Shown: piece after piece, positions 10,821-21,929 of the stretch
Layout: each line of letters opens with the position of its first letter
Numbering within the stretch: the first letter of the stretch is position 1
Assembly (NCBI GenBank): GCA_036971475.1
Contig: JBAIZL010000007.1
Span: forward strand, 29,334,447-29,398,446
Length of the DNA: 64,000 bases
From: Prosapia bicincta
Lineage: Eukaryota; Arthropoda; Insecta; Hemiptera; Cercopidae
Direction: 5' to 3'
Program-made: the position numbers and the translations under genes
Notes under the pieces: model-generated
The model's database searches: none
What the model was told of the DNA's origin: nothing
What the model saw: only the letters and a program-made list of their open reading frames with translations

Positions 10821-12780
10821 AATTAAATTCATTTAAAAATAGTAGATTCCAAATTGTTTAAATTAAAAGATAGGAGCTGATGGCTTTGTTTAAGGGTGGG
10901 GATAAAAGAAACAAAATGGCGCAAGACTCATGTTAGAGTATATCATTTAAATTCTAAAAAGATATTTTAAAAATGTAATTTTGAAATAATAAATTCTTAA
11001 AGTGTTTAAACTTGAAATAAATTAAATTGAAAAAATATGTTCAAACTTATTAACAAACAAAATTAGTAGAAAGAACAGAGAATAGAGTTTAAAAATAGTT
11101 GTATTTTAAAAGTGTAAAAATCAAGTTCTATGTTTCAAGATGGCCGCCAGTAAGATTGTTTATTTACATCAGCTGACTGGAAGGTCATGCGTTACTATGT
11201 AGCATTTGAAGAAATGAAAGGACTTTAAAAGAAATGTTTGTTTTTGTCAAAAGGAGTTGTTTAGTAAATGACAATTTTAAATAAATCGTTTTTGGTTTTA
11301 AATATAAATGTTTTTAATAAGAATTAAAATAATATTTTCTGTTTGTTTAAAAAAGGGGTATATCGAAATTTCAAATTTTTATAAAATAAATTTTTGGGTA
11401 TAAATAATACAGATTGAAATCAATGGTTGTTTAATAAATTGTATGAGGTAAATTTATTAACAAATAAAAATAAATTACATTAATTTGAGATAAGAAATTT
11501 TGGTTTAAATTAAGAAAGGGTTATAAGGAACAAATGATAAAGCAAATATGGAGATAATATAATTTTAAAATAAATTTTAAATTTTTTAAAATTGAGATTT
11601 AGTAAAGAGAAAAATATAACTATCAATTATGAGGTTTCATAGGATTAAGTGGGTCTAGTAATAGTTCATATAAATAATAGGTATTTTGGTTCATGTTTTA
11701 GATGTAAGGAATAATTTGTTTTATTTTGGTATTAATTTATATATAAATAATAAGATGTTTTTTTTACTGGTATTTCAAAAAAGAGATATATAAAAAAGTA
11801 TTGCAAGTTTAAATTGAATAGTATGATTTTGTTTTTATTAACTAAATTCATTGTTTGATAAATATTAATTAAAATTTTATGAAAATACAATTTTCCTTCA
11901 GAAATTGTGTTGTTTACATTGTTGTAAAGGTTACTTAAATGTCAATGCATTTTATTTCACAAAAGGAAAGGGATAAAAGATTCATTTTGTAAAAGGGTTA
12001 AATAAGGGGTTTTGTAAATGTGTTGAATGATTTTCAATAACTATAATAATGTTTTATATCAGATTCAATCATATAATTAGCTGAAACTTTGGGTTTTAAT
12101 TTTTCAAATAAATATGGGTTTTTCTCTCAGTAAATGAGTCAACATTGTTAAATATAAATATGAGTTATTAATTAATTCAGATGACAAGCTTATAGCGTTA
12201 AATAGGTGCATTTGTAAGTTTATAACATGGATTCTATTTCAGAGAAGATCGATAAATTTTAATTTATGAAAATAATATAATTTCAGGTGATTGTTAGAAA
12301 CTAATTGGTAAAATAATGTTAGTAATCACAAGTCGTTGGAATGTACAAAAGGGTAAAACTTTCCCAGTTAGAAGAAGGGTTAAAATAAAGATTTAAGATT
12401 TGTTTTTGATTTAAAGTAAAGGGTTAAATTGTTTAAAGATTAAATAGTTTAAATTCAAAGATTTTGGTAAATGAGTTGGAGATAAAGTTTAATCATGTAG
12501 TTAGTTGTTTTGAGGTTTCTTTTTATGAAAATAGTTTTTAATTTTGTTATGTATAAATGTTTTAAATTGGAAGGGTTAAATTTAAATATATAATAAAAAA
12601 TCAATTGGGAAAGGTTTTGCATTTTGCTATATTCTTGTCGAGTGTGAACAAATTTCAAATTAATAATTAATTGGTAAATTTTTCTGATAAAATAATATAA
12701 GCAATTAAGATGTTTTCAATGTTAAATTGTTTTAAATTGATAGGGTTTTTCTGGGTAAAATGTAGTGCATACTGTGCCAT
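10821..12780. other. C-depleted, AT-rich block of about 2 kb
   Basis: Over nearly 2 kb the plus strand is mostly A and T with G clearly more frequent than C. Several 60-base lines contain 0-3 C against 7-13 G, for example 11641-11760. Open frames are short and unrecognised. The strand asymmetry stops near 12780, where AATAAATAAATG and A-rich sequence follow. Such a skew is often seen along one transcribed or retroelement strand, but no reverse transcriptase, gag or LTR pair was found. Confidence 0.45.
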
Positions 12781-12889
12781 GCACATTCAAATAAATAAAT
12801 GTAATTTTAAAAAAATAAATATTTTTTAACTAACTTACAAACATATTGAGTTTTCATATAAACAAGTTTCTTATACTATCCTACAAAGA

Positions 12890-13205
12890 TGGTCATTTCT
12901 CCGGTTATATGCCTTTCAAAAGAACTCCTCCCCGGGAAGTCTCACCCAAAGGGTTAATTCTCAGCAAGTTAGGTTTTTTGTTTTAAGCCCAGGGATTTAT
13001 CCACTGGCAGAATTTGGCGAGCAATGCACAGCGTTCGTAACTTCGGCTACGAACGGCTCGTAACAAATTTCTTACCCTGCAGCGGGCGCGAGTGTTGGTC
13101 ATGCGCTTGGAGTTGGTCGACCGCTCAGGTAAGTGAGCGTGGTGATCAAAGGGGGCGGCACGCGCTTTTGGCGTGGGCCGGTCCGTTGCAGTTAGTAAGA
13201 TGGCG
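12890..13205. other. GC/CpG-rich patch, possible retroelement remnant in the receptor intron
   Basis: The segment contains ACTGGCAGAATTTGGCGAGC at about 13001-13021, reminiscent of sequence just inside the 5' LTR of some Gypsy-type elements. It also has a perfect 7-bp hairpin, GTTCGTA / TACGAAC, at 13033-13054, followed by CpG-rich sequence (GCGGGCGCGAGTG, GGCACGCGCTTTTGGCG). It lies within the intron downstream of the receptor exon. No coding domain is visible. The retroelement reading is an inference and a regulatory element is equally possible. Confidence 0.3.
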
Positions 13206-13207
13206 CC

Positions 13208-13361
13208 AAATTTATCTGAATAGCTAATCAACTGTTGGCGTTTTGCCTTTCCATATTGAGGATATGAGTGGTAAATGCTTAGACTTAATAAGGGTAACAA
13301 ATAAGTTGCTAAAACGTTGACTTTAAAATAAATAAATTTATCTGACTAGCTAATCAACTGT
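13208..13361. repeat. Pair of 28-bp direct repeats flanking about 100 bp
   Basis: AAATTTATCTGAATAGCTAA, continuing TCAACTGT, at 13208-13234 recurs at 13334-13361 with one substitution (CTGACTAG for CTGAATAG) and one end base uncertain. About 100 bp of unrelated AT-rich sequence separates the copies. It could be a long target-site duplication or a local duplication. It lies about 30 bp inside the intron that follows the receptor exon. Confidence 0.7.
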
Positions 13362-13387
13362 AATGCGTTCATGCGAGTACAATAGTT

Positions 13388-13393
13388 GCTTAC
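13388..13393 (-). promoter_or_regulatory. 5' splice site ending the receptor exon
   Basis: On the minus strand the exon ends ACGTGCAAG and the intron begins GTAAGC, a near-consensus donor. It sits in phase 0 directly after the Lys codon that follows the extracellular-loop-2 cysteine. Reading through the donor adds 15 residues without receptor similarity and then a stop. Confidence 0.85.
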
Positions 13394-14056
13394 CTTGCAC
13401 GTAGGGAATTCCTCAAAAGCCCTTCTCACTTTGTATCCAAACAGAGGCGGGATGCATATGACTGCGGCGAGGAGCCACACCAGTGCTATCATGACGGCCG
13501 CTCTCACCGGGGTTCGCTTCTTCAGGTACTCGACAGCTTGGGTAATGGACCAGTAACGGTCGAGCGAAATCAGACAAAGGTTCATTATGGAAGCTGTGCT
13601 CAGTAGGACGTCCATCGCGGAATGCACGTCGCACCACCAGTCGCCAAATATCCAGTAGCCCATCAGTTCGTTGGCCAAGGAAAACGGCATGATGACTAGC
13701 CCGAGGAAGAAGTCCGCGACAGCCAGGCTCGCTATGAACCAGTTCTGTATGTTCTTCAACGCCTTTTCCGTGGCGATGGCTATGATGACTAGCATGTTGC
13801 CCACCACTACCACGATGATTAGCAACGTGACGATGACAGAAGCAAGGATGATGTGGCCCAATGAGTAACCACTCGGGTAGTACGGATCCTCCCTGAATAT
13901 GATGTACGTTTGGTTCGGATCGAACGTTGTGTTCGTGCCGTTCACTTTGGACATGTTCTCGAAGGCTTGAAAGTTCATCAGAACCGCGTATTCTTCGTCG
14001 AATTTGAAGAATACGTCCGTCGTGTTCGCTTCGTTGGCCATATTGTACAACGCCAT
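13394..14056 (-). CDS. Alpha2-adrenergic-like octopamine receptor, first coding exon (N-terminus to TM4)
   Basis: This exon encodes 221 residues of a rhodopsin-class biogenic amine receptor of the plasma membrane, expected to couple octopamine binding to G proteins. The extracellular N-terminus (1-66) has five N-glycosylation sequons (N11, N34, N39, N42, N48). TM1 is about 67-93 with GN87, TM2 has LAVAD (D115), TM3 starts after C142 with the amine-binding D149, DRY is at 166-168, and W194 is in TM4. C220 is the likely disulfide partner of C142. SLANELMGYW and DRYWSITQAVEYLKKRTP are typical of the alpha2 receptor group and of its insect octopamine relatives rather than tyramine or beta-type receptors. 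The ATG at 14056 has A at -3, G at +4 and an in-frame TAG eight codons upstream, so the start is well supported. The donor is at 13393. TM5, the third cytoplasmic loop, TM6 and TM7 must be on later exons, which were not found down to position 1. Confidence 0.85.
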
Positions 14057-15646
14057 ATTTGTATGTCTGGATAACTAAACGTCCTTAGAATAGATTGCTC
14101 CCTTAAACCTGTCTATCCGTACTACAGCACTTGTAACACGTTCTACTTAAAATAGGCACATCTTAATTATTCTAACCGTCGTTCTTATTGTATTTAGCTT
14201 TTGTATTGCTTTATTTAATAAAACTCTGTACAACACACGACAATTGTCATACAATGTTAAATCCATCGGCGCTCCACTGAAATTGTCTAATTAAACAAAA
14301 TCACTGACTCTATCGGTATAAATTCGACAATGAAACCTTAAATACTGTAAAATCTGGCAAACGTATCGGTTTTTAAAAAAATACAGGTAAATATTCTTAA
14401 ATATTTATAGCCACTGGTATTTACATAGTTTTTTCAAAATTTATATTTTAAAATCTCATGTAGTCACAATAATATAATTTTACTGTTTGCATAATAACGT
14501 TACAGGTTCTTTAGTGTAAAGATATCGTTTCTAATATTATATACAACGATCACTTCCGTTCAGATATATTTTAAAATCGGACACTATCAGTGTTATTGTA
14601 TGTAAAGGCAAATATATACCGCTTATACCACGAAGTTTCCGAAGGAAATACCTAATATTAGCCTAAATGCTCAGATTTTATATCCTTTGCTGGTTTACAG
14701 TCAGAGTTTCAGCTTAGTAAAACTAAGAAGAACCAAACATTTGTGAGATACTTTTCAAGGGGCATTAAATCCTTTAAGGTAATGACACGATGTAAATGTG
14801 TTATGAAAGGAAAGATGTACTCGAAGCGTCTTGTGCCCAGTTTAGCTCTTATACAGACAATTAGCATCGAGCGAAAAATTTATTTCATCACAATTTACTG
14901 TATATAATCGCTTGACCTTTAAATTTATCTAAAATAATGTGCAGCCTAAAACTTTTAATATTTTTTTACCTATTTACAACTTTTTAATAATTAAAATACT
15001 ATGTAAAGACATCACAAAAGATTCTTCTCTTACTACATAACAGCCTTTTCACTTATAACCGAACTAAGTATATTTTGGTGTTATTGGTTCGCACAGTTCA
15101 TTGTTTGTTTGCGTTGTGTTCCTATTTCGTAACCGTCGAGGACTTAGTAATGCGGACATATTCAGGCATATTGTCACAGACTGAAAGCAACTGGGACAGA
15201 TGTCCAGGGTTAACATTTGCCCACCAGGCGGAAAGTTGCAGACGTTCCGCCATGCCGTGCACTTTATGCACTCGCGATACTAGCTCCAGAGTTGCCATTA
15301 CGCGAGAGTTCCACGATCACAACACACTGCACTACACGAAAAGTGTCCTGGCCATCCCAAGCTGTTCGTTTCCTTCACTTCACAAACCTGAAACAAAAAC
15401 AACAATTTTATACAATTATTTAACAGGGCTTTATTTTGATACATTTTTCATATGATATTCAAGTTATACGCAAAAATACAGAACTAGGCCCGATAGCTAC
15501 GTAGGAGCGCAGCACCTCGCGGAAGGCAAGTTATCAGTTGTTCTACGCGACAGTAAAGATAGGTCAGATCAGATCTGTATGAGCCACTGGATGAATAACA
15601 TGAAGGGTTTAATTCAATATTTTCTTGAGCAATTGTGGCCTACTGT
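14057..15646. other. 5' flank of the receptor exon, with a possible upstream non-coding exon
   Basis: The sequence is mostly AT-rich and uninterpretable. A more GC-rich patch at about 15170-15387 is preceded, on the minus strand, by a pyrimidine-rich tract and acceptor-like TTGTTTTTGTTTCAG ending at 15388. It could be a 5' UTR exon of the receptor gene, but no convincing donor was found at its other end. A plus-strand open frame of 126 codons at 15075-15455 crosses the same patch and has no recognisable domain. Another GC-rich patch lies at 15485-15560. Confidence 0.3.
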
Positions 15647-15830
15647 TATAATAATTAAGTAAAAAACCCACTAACCACAATATAACTTTATTTAATCACT
15701 TGATGTACAAACTCAAAAATTACTCTCTCTTAGAGTACTTCTGAAGATGGTTATCTGGTAACCGAAATGTACATCAAGTGATTAAATATAGTTATATTGT
15801 GGTTAGTGGGTTTTTTATTTAATTATTATA
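15647..15830. mobile_element. Short palindromic MITE-like element of the same family as 9072-9383
   Basis: The left arm, 15647-15709, and right arm, about 15768-15830, are near-perfect reverse complements over about 63 bp. The left runs TATAATAATTAAGTAAAAAA then CCCACTAACCACAATATAAC and ends CACTTGATGTACA. The right ends GTGGTTAGTGGGTTTTTTAT. Between them, 58 bp carries a TACTCT/AGAGTA hairpin (15721-15737) and a hammerhead-like core. It is non-coding and thus non-autonomous. The outer CCCACTAACCACA end matches the larger element at 9072-9383. Confidence 0.85.
15741..15767 (+). other. Hammerhead-like core inside the short element
   Basis: CTGAAGA at 15741-15747, T, stem GGTTAT, loop CTG, stem GTAACC, then GAAA at 15764-15767. 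The stem differs from the copies at 9131 and 9299 by a compensatory A-T to G-C change and a C-G to T-G change, so pairing is kept. A preceding hairpin (15721-15737) would take the place of stem I, and the element's arms that of stem III. Confidence 0.4.
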
Positions 15831-16629
15831 TATGTAAGGGTTTGTCCAGTATGATTGGTAATCAAGCTCGTGGCATACAGTAGATATACAAATCAAATAT
15901 ATAAATGTTAATAATTACATTTGCCCCAAGTATAATATGACTAACGGAAACTCAAGCAAAGCAGTTTATAGTATTATATACATTATATTGAACTAGTTGT
16001 AGTCAATCGCCCTAAGCAACATGATTATTCACGTTGGATAATAAACAGTTTTTTTAAATACAATTGTAAGCTAACTTTTAACGAAGTTTTAGTAATATTT
16101 ATATATTATTTGTTAATTTTAAGCAACTGTAAAACTGAGTCCAAGACACGGACCGATATATTCGGGATAGGGAACGTTATGCTACATCTGGCGCAATTGA
16201 ACTATGAGTAACTATACAACTCTAAGCTGGGGATATACGATGCTGCTGCACTCTGCTTGTCCCAGTGGCCTATATTAATCTATTAATTTAGTGTATGTAT
16301 ACGTAACATGATGTATGTCGTTTTGGGTTTTTATTTTGAGGTCATGTTTTACTTTTTCACCGATCGGATTCGATCGAAGGCTCCAGTGTAGAAAGGTCTA
16401 CTGTCAAATTGACCTTTTAAGTATTTTTAATTAAGTATTTATTTTAAATTACAACTGAATTTATCTATTTATTCCATAAACTATATCAGATGTATCGTAA
16501 CTCATTGATCTAATTCTAATCAAGAGATATTGTACATTATTAAGTTAAATATATTAGAAATCTATGTAAATTAGTCACGTATTTGCTTCAGAGAGTGTAT
16601 ACGATGTTTCACTGGAGATCCTGTGACTA
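15831..16629. other. Unrecognised AT-rich DNA before the satellite
   Basis: No gene or repeat family was recognised. It ends where the first, rather diverged satellite monomer becomes detectable (GGGACGAAATAACCTCTAG near 16633). Confidence 0.4.
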
Positions 16630-19600
16630 TCTGGGACGAAATAACCTCTAGATATGTGTCTACCCATTGAGGACGTAATCATAGGATGTCAACGTGAAAA
16701 GTGTTTGGATATATTATAATTCCAAAAAACCATACAGAGCTTAAGGGTTTGTAGAGCACCCATAATTGGGAAGGCTGAGGACGAGAAAACCTCTAAATGC
16801 TTGTCTACCTCTTGATGACGTAATTACGGGACGTATACAGGAACCGTGTTTGAATTTATTATAATCTCAAAAAACCAAACAGAGCTGAAGGGTTTGTAGA
16901 GCACTCATTATTGGGCAGGGTGAGGACGGATAACCTCTAGATGCTAGTCTACCTCTTGATAACGTAATCATGTGATGACTACAGAAAACGTGTTTGAATT
17001 TATTATAATTTCAAAAAAACCAAACAGAGCTGAAGGGTTTTTAGAGAACTCATAATTGGGAAGGCTGAGGACGAGATAACCTCTAGATACTTGTCTACCT
17101 CTTAATGACGTAATCATGTGACATCTACAGAAAACGTGTTTGGATTTATTATAATCTCGAAAAAAACAGAGGTTAAGGGTTTGTAGAGCACCCATAATTG
17201 GGAAGGCTGAGGACGAGATAACCTCTATATGCTTGTCTACCTCTTGATGACGAAATCATGTGTTGCCTACAGAAAACGTGTTTGGATTTATTATAATCTC
17301 AAAAAACCATACAGAGCTTAAGGGTTTGTAGAGCACTCATAATTGGGAGGGCTGAAGACGAGATAACCTCTATATGCTTGTCTACCTCTTGATGACGTAA
17401 TCATGGGACTTCTACAGAAAACGTGTTTGGATTAATTATAATCTCAAAACACCACACAGAGCTGAAGGGTTTGTAGAGCACTCATAATTGGGAAAGCTGA
17501 GGACGAGATAACCTCTATATGCTTGTTTACCTATTGAATACGTAATCATGTGACATCTACAGAAAACGTGTTTGGATTTATTATAATCTCAAAAAAAACA
17601 GAGGTTAAGGGTTTGTAGAGCACCCATAATTGGGAAGGCTGAGGACGAGATAACCTCTATATGCTTGTCTACCTCTTGATGACGTAATTACGGTACGTAT
17701 ACAGGAACCGTGTTTGAATTTATTATAATCTCAAAAAACCAAACAGAGCTGAAGGGTTTGTAGAGCACTCATTATTGGGCAGGCTGAGGACGGATAACCT
17801 CTAGATGCTAGTCTACCTCTTGATAACGTAATCATGTGATGCCTACAGAAAACGTGTTTGAATTTATTATAATTTCAAAAAAACCAAACAGAGCTGAAGG
17901 GTTTGTAGAGAACTCATAATTGGGAAGGCTGAGGACGAGATAACCTCTATATGCTTGTCTACCTCTTGATGACGAAATCATGTGTTGCCTACAGAAAACG
18001 TGTTTGGATTTATTATAATCTCAAAAAACCATACAGAGCTTAAGGGTTTGTAGAGCACTCATAATTGGGAGGGCTGAAGACGAGATAACCTCTATATGCT
18101 TGTCTACCTCTTGATGACGTAATCATGGGACTTCTACAGAAAACGTGTTATGGATTAATTATAATCTCAAAACACCACACAGAGCTGAAGGGTTTGTAGA
18201 GCACTCATAATTGGGAAAGCTGAGGACGAGATAACCTCTATATGCTTGTCTACCTCTTGAATACGTAATCATGTGACATCTACAGAAAACGTGTTTGGAT
18301 TTATTATAATCTCAAAAAAAACAGAGGTTAAGGGTTTGTAGAGAAACCATAATTGGGAAGGCTGAGGACGAGATAACATCTATATGCTTGTCTACCTCTT
18401 GATAACGTAATCATGTGATGCCTACAGAAAACGTGTTTGGATTTATTATAATCTCAAAAAACCATACAGAGCTGAAGGGTTTGTAGAGCACTAATAATTT
18501 CAAGGCAGAGGACGAGATAACCTCTAGATGCTTGTCTACCTCTTAATGACGTAATCATGTTATGCCTACAGAAAACGTGTTTGGATTTATTATAATCTCA
18601 AAAAACCATACAGAGCTTAAGGGTTTGTAGAGCACTCATAATTGGGAAACCTGAGGACGAGATAACCTCTATATGCTTGTCTACCTCTTGAATACGTAAT
18701 CATAGGACTTCTACAGAAAACGTGTTTGGATTAATTATAATCTCAAACACCACACAGAGCTTAAGGGTTTGTAGAGCACTCATAATTAGGAAAGCTGAGG
18801 ACGAGATAACCTCTATATGCTTGTCTACCTCTTGATGACGTAATTATAGGACGTCTACAGAAAACGTGTTTGAATTTATTATAAACTCAAAAAAAAACAG
18901 AGCTGAAGGGTTTGTAGAGCACCCATAATTGGGAAGGCTGAGGACGAGATAACATCTATATGCTTGTCTACCTCTTGATAACGTAATCATGTGATGACTA
19001 CAGAAAACGTGTTTGAATTTATTATAATTTTAAAAAAACCAAACAGAGCTGAAGGGTTTGTGGAGCACTCATAATTTGGAAGGCTGATGACGAGATAACC
19101 TCTAGATGCTTGTCTACCGCTTAGTGACGTAATCATGGGACTTCTACAGAAAACGTGTTTGGATTAATTATAATCTCAAAAAACCAAACAGAGCTTAAGG
19201 GTTTGTAGAGCACTCATAATTGGGAAGGCTGAGGACGAAATAACCTCTATATGCTTGTCTACCTCTTGATGACGTAATTATGGAACGTCTACAGAAAATG
19301 TGTTTGAATTTATTTTAATCTCAAAATACAATACAGAGCTTAAGGGTTTGTAGAGCACTCATAATTAAGAAGGCTGAGGACGAGATAACCTCTAGATGCT
19401 TGTCTACCTCTTCATGACGTAATCATGTTATGCCTACAGAAAACGTGTTTGGATTTATTATAATCTCAAAAAACCATACAGAGCTTAAGGGTTTGTAGAG
19501 CACTCATAATTGTGAAAGCTGAGGACGAGATAACCTCTATATTCATGTCTACCTCTTGATGACGTAATCATGTGATGTCTACAGAGAACGTATTTGGATT

Positions 19601-21929
19601 TATTATAATCATAAAAAACCAAATAGAACTGAAGGGTTTGTAGAGCACCCATAATTGGGAAAGCTGAGGACGAGATAACTTCTATATGCATGTCTACCTC
19701 TTAAAGACGTAATCATGTGATGCTTACAAAAAACGTATTTGGATTTATTAATAATCTCAAAAAACCAAACAGAGCTGAAGGGTTTGTAGAGCCTTCATAA
19801 TTGGGAAGGCTGAGGACGAGATAACCTCTATATATATGCTTGTCTACCTCTTGATGACGTAATTATGGGACGTCTACAGAAAACGTGGTTGAATTTAATA
19901 TAATCTCAAAAACCAAACAGAGCTGAAGGATTTGTAGAGCACCAATAATTGGGAAGACTGAGGACGAGATAACCTCTATATGCTTGTCTACCTCTTGATG
20001 ACGTAATCATGGGGCTTCTACAGAAAACGTGGTTGAATTTATTATAATCTCAAAAACGAATCAGAGCTGAAGGATTTGTAGAGCACCCATAATTGGGAAG
20101 GCTGAGGACGAGATAACATCTATATGCTTGTCTACCTCTTGATAACGTAATCATGTGATGCCTACAGAAAACGTGTTTGGATTTATTATAATCTCAAAAA
20201 ACCATACAGAGCTGAAGGGTTTGTAGAGCACTCATAATTGGGAAGGCTGAGGACGAGATAACCTCTATATGCTTGTCTACCTCTTGATAACGTAATCATG
20301 TGATGACTACAGAAAACGTGTTTGAATTTATTATAATTTTAAAAAAACCAAACAGAGCTTAAGGGTTTGTAGAGCACTCATAATTGGGAAGGCTGAGGAC
20401 GAGATAACCTCTAGATGCTTGTCTACCTCTTCATGACGTAATCATGTTATGCCTACAGAAAACGTGTTTGGATTAATTATAATCTCAAAATACCATACAG
20501 AGCTGAAGGGTTTGTAGAGCACTCATAATTGGGAAGGCTGAGGACGAGATAACCTCTATATGCTTGTCTACTTCTTGGTGACGTAATCATGGGACATCTA
20601 CAGAAAACGTGTTTGGAATAATTATAATCTCAAACACCACACAGAACTTAAGGGTTTGTAAAGCACTCATAATTAGGAAAGCTGAGGACGAGATAACCTC
20701 TATATGCTTGTCTACCTCTTGATGACGTAATTATCGGACGTCTACAGAAAACGTGTTTGAATTTATTATAAACTCAAAAACCAAACAGAGCTGAAGGGTT
20801 TGTAGAGCACCCATAATTGGGAAGGCTGAGGACGAGATAACATCTATATGCTTGTCTACCTCTTGATAACGTAATCATGTGATGCCTACAGAAAACGTGT
20901 TTAGATTTATTATAATCTCAAAAAAACATACAGAGCTGAAGGGTTTGTAGAGCACTCATAATTGGGAAGGCTGAGGACGAGATAACCTCTATATGCTTGT
21001 CTACCTCTTGATGACGTAATCATAGGACGTCTACAGAAAACGTGTTTGCATTAATTATAATCTCAAAATAACATACAGAGCTTAAGGGTTTGTAGAGCAC
21101 TCATAATTGGGAAGGCTGAGGACGAGATAACCTCTATATGCTTGTCTACCTCTTGAATACGTAATCATGGGACTTCTACAGAAAACGTGTTTGGATTAAT
21201 TATAATTTCAAAATACCATACAGAGCTTAAGGGTTTGTAGAGCACTCATAATTGGGAAGGCTGAGGACGAGATAACCTCTATATATATGCTTGTCTACCT
21301 CTTGATAACGTAATCATGTGATGCCTACAGAAAACGTGTTTGGATTTATTATAAACTCAAAAAACCATACACAGCTGAAGGGTTTGTAGAGCACTCATAA
21401 TTTCAAGGCTGAGGACGAGATAACCTCTAGATGCTTGTCTACCTCTTAATAACGTAATCATGTGATGCCTACAGAAAACGTGTTTGGATTTATTATAAAC
21501 TCAAAAAACCATACACAGCTGAAGAGTTTGTAGAGCACTCATAATTTCAAGGCTGAGGACGAGATAACCTCTATATATATGCTTTTCTACCTCTTGATGA
21601 CGTAATTATGGGACGTCTACAGAAAACGTGGTTGAATTTAATATAATCTCAAAAACCAAACAGAGCTGAACGATTTGTAGAGCACCAATAATTGGGAAGG
21701 CTGAGGACGAGATAACCTCTATATGCTTGTCTACCTCTTGATGACGTAATCATGGGGCTTCTACAGAAAACGTGTTTGGATTAATTATAATCTCAAAATA
21801 CAATACAGAGCTTAAGGGTTTGTAGAGCACCCATAATTGGGAAGGCTGAGGACGAGATAACCTCTATATGCTTGTCTACCTCTTGATAACGTAATGATGT
21901 GATGCCTACAGAAAACCTGTTTGGATTTA

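Noticed and set aside
10419..10821. Overlapping 92- and 86-codon plus-strand open frames as a small gene
   Set aside because: Several frames are open over the same bases, no family is recognised, and both lie inside an odd-composition non-coding block. Reported only as sequence context.
12765..12784. GTGCAT/ATGCAC hairpin followed by AATAAA as a terminator or 3' end
   Set aside because: The stem is only 6 bp and AATAAA is common in this AT-rich DNA, so it is not enough to call a 3' end.
15075..15455. 126-codon plus-strand open frame
   Set aside because: It has no recognisable domain. The GC-rich patch it crosses is better explained, if at all, as a minus-strand untranslated exon.
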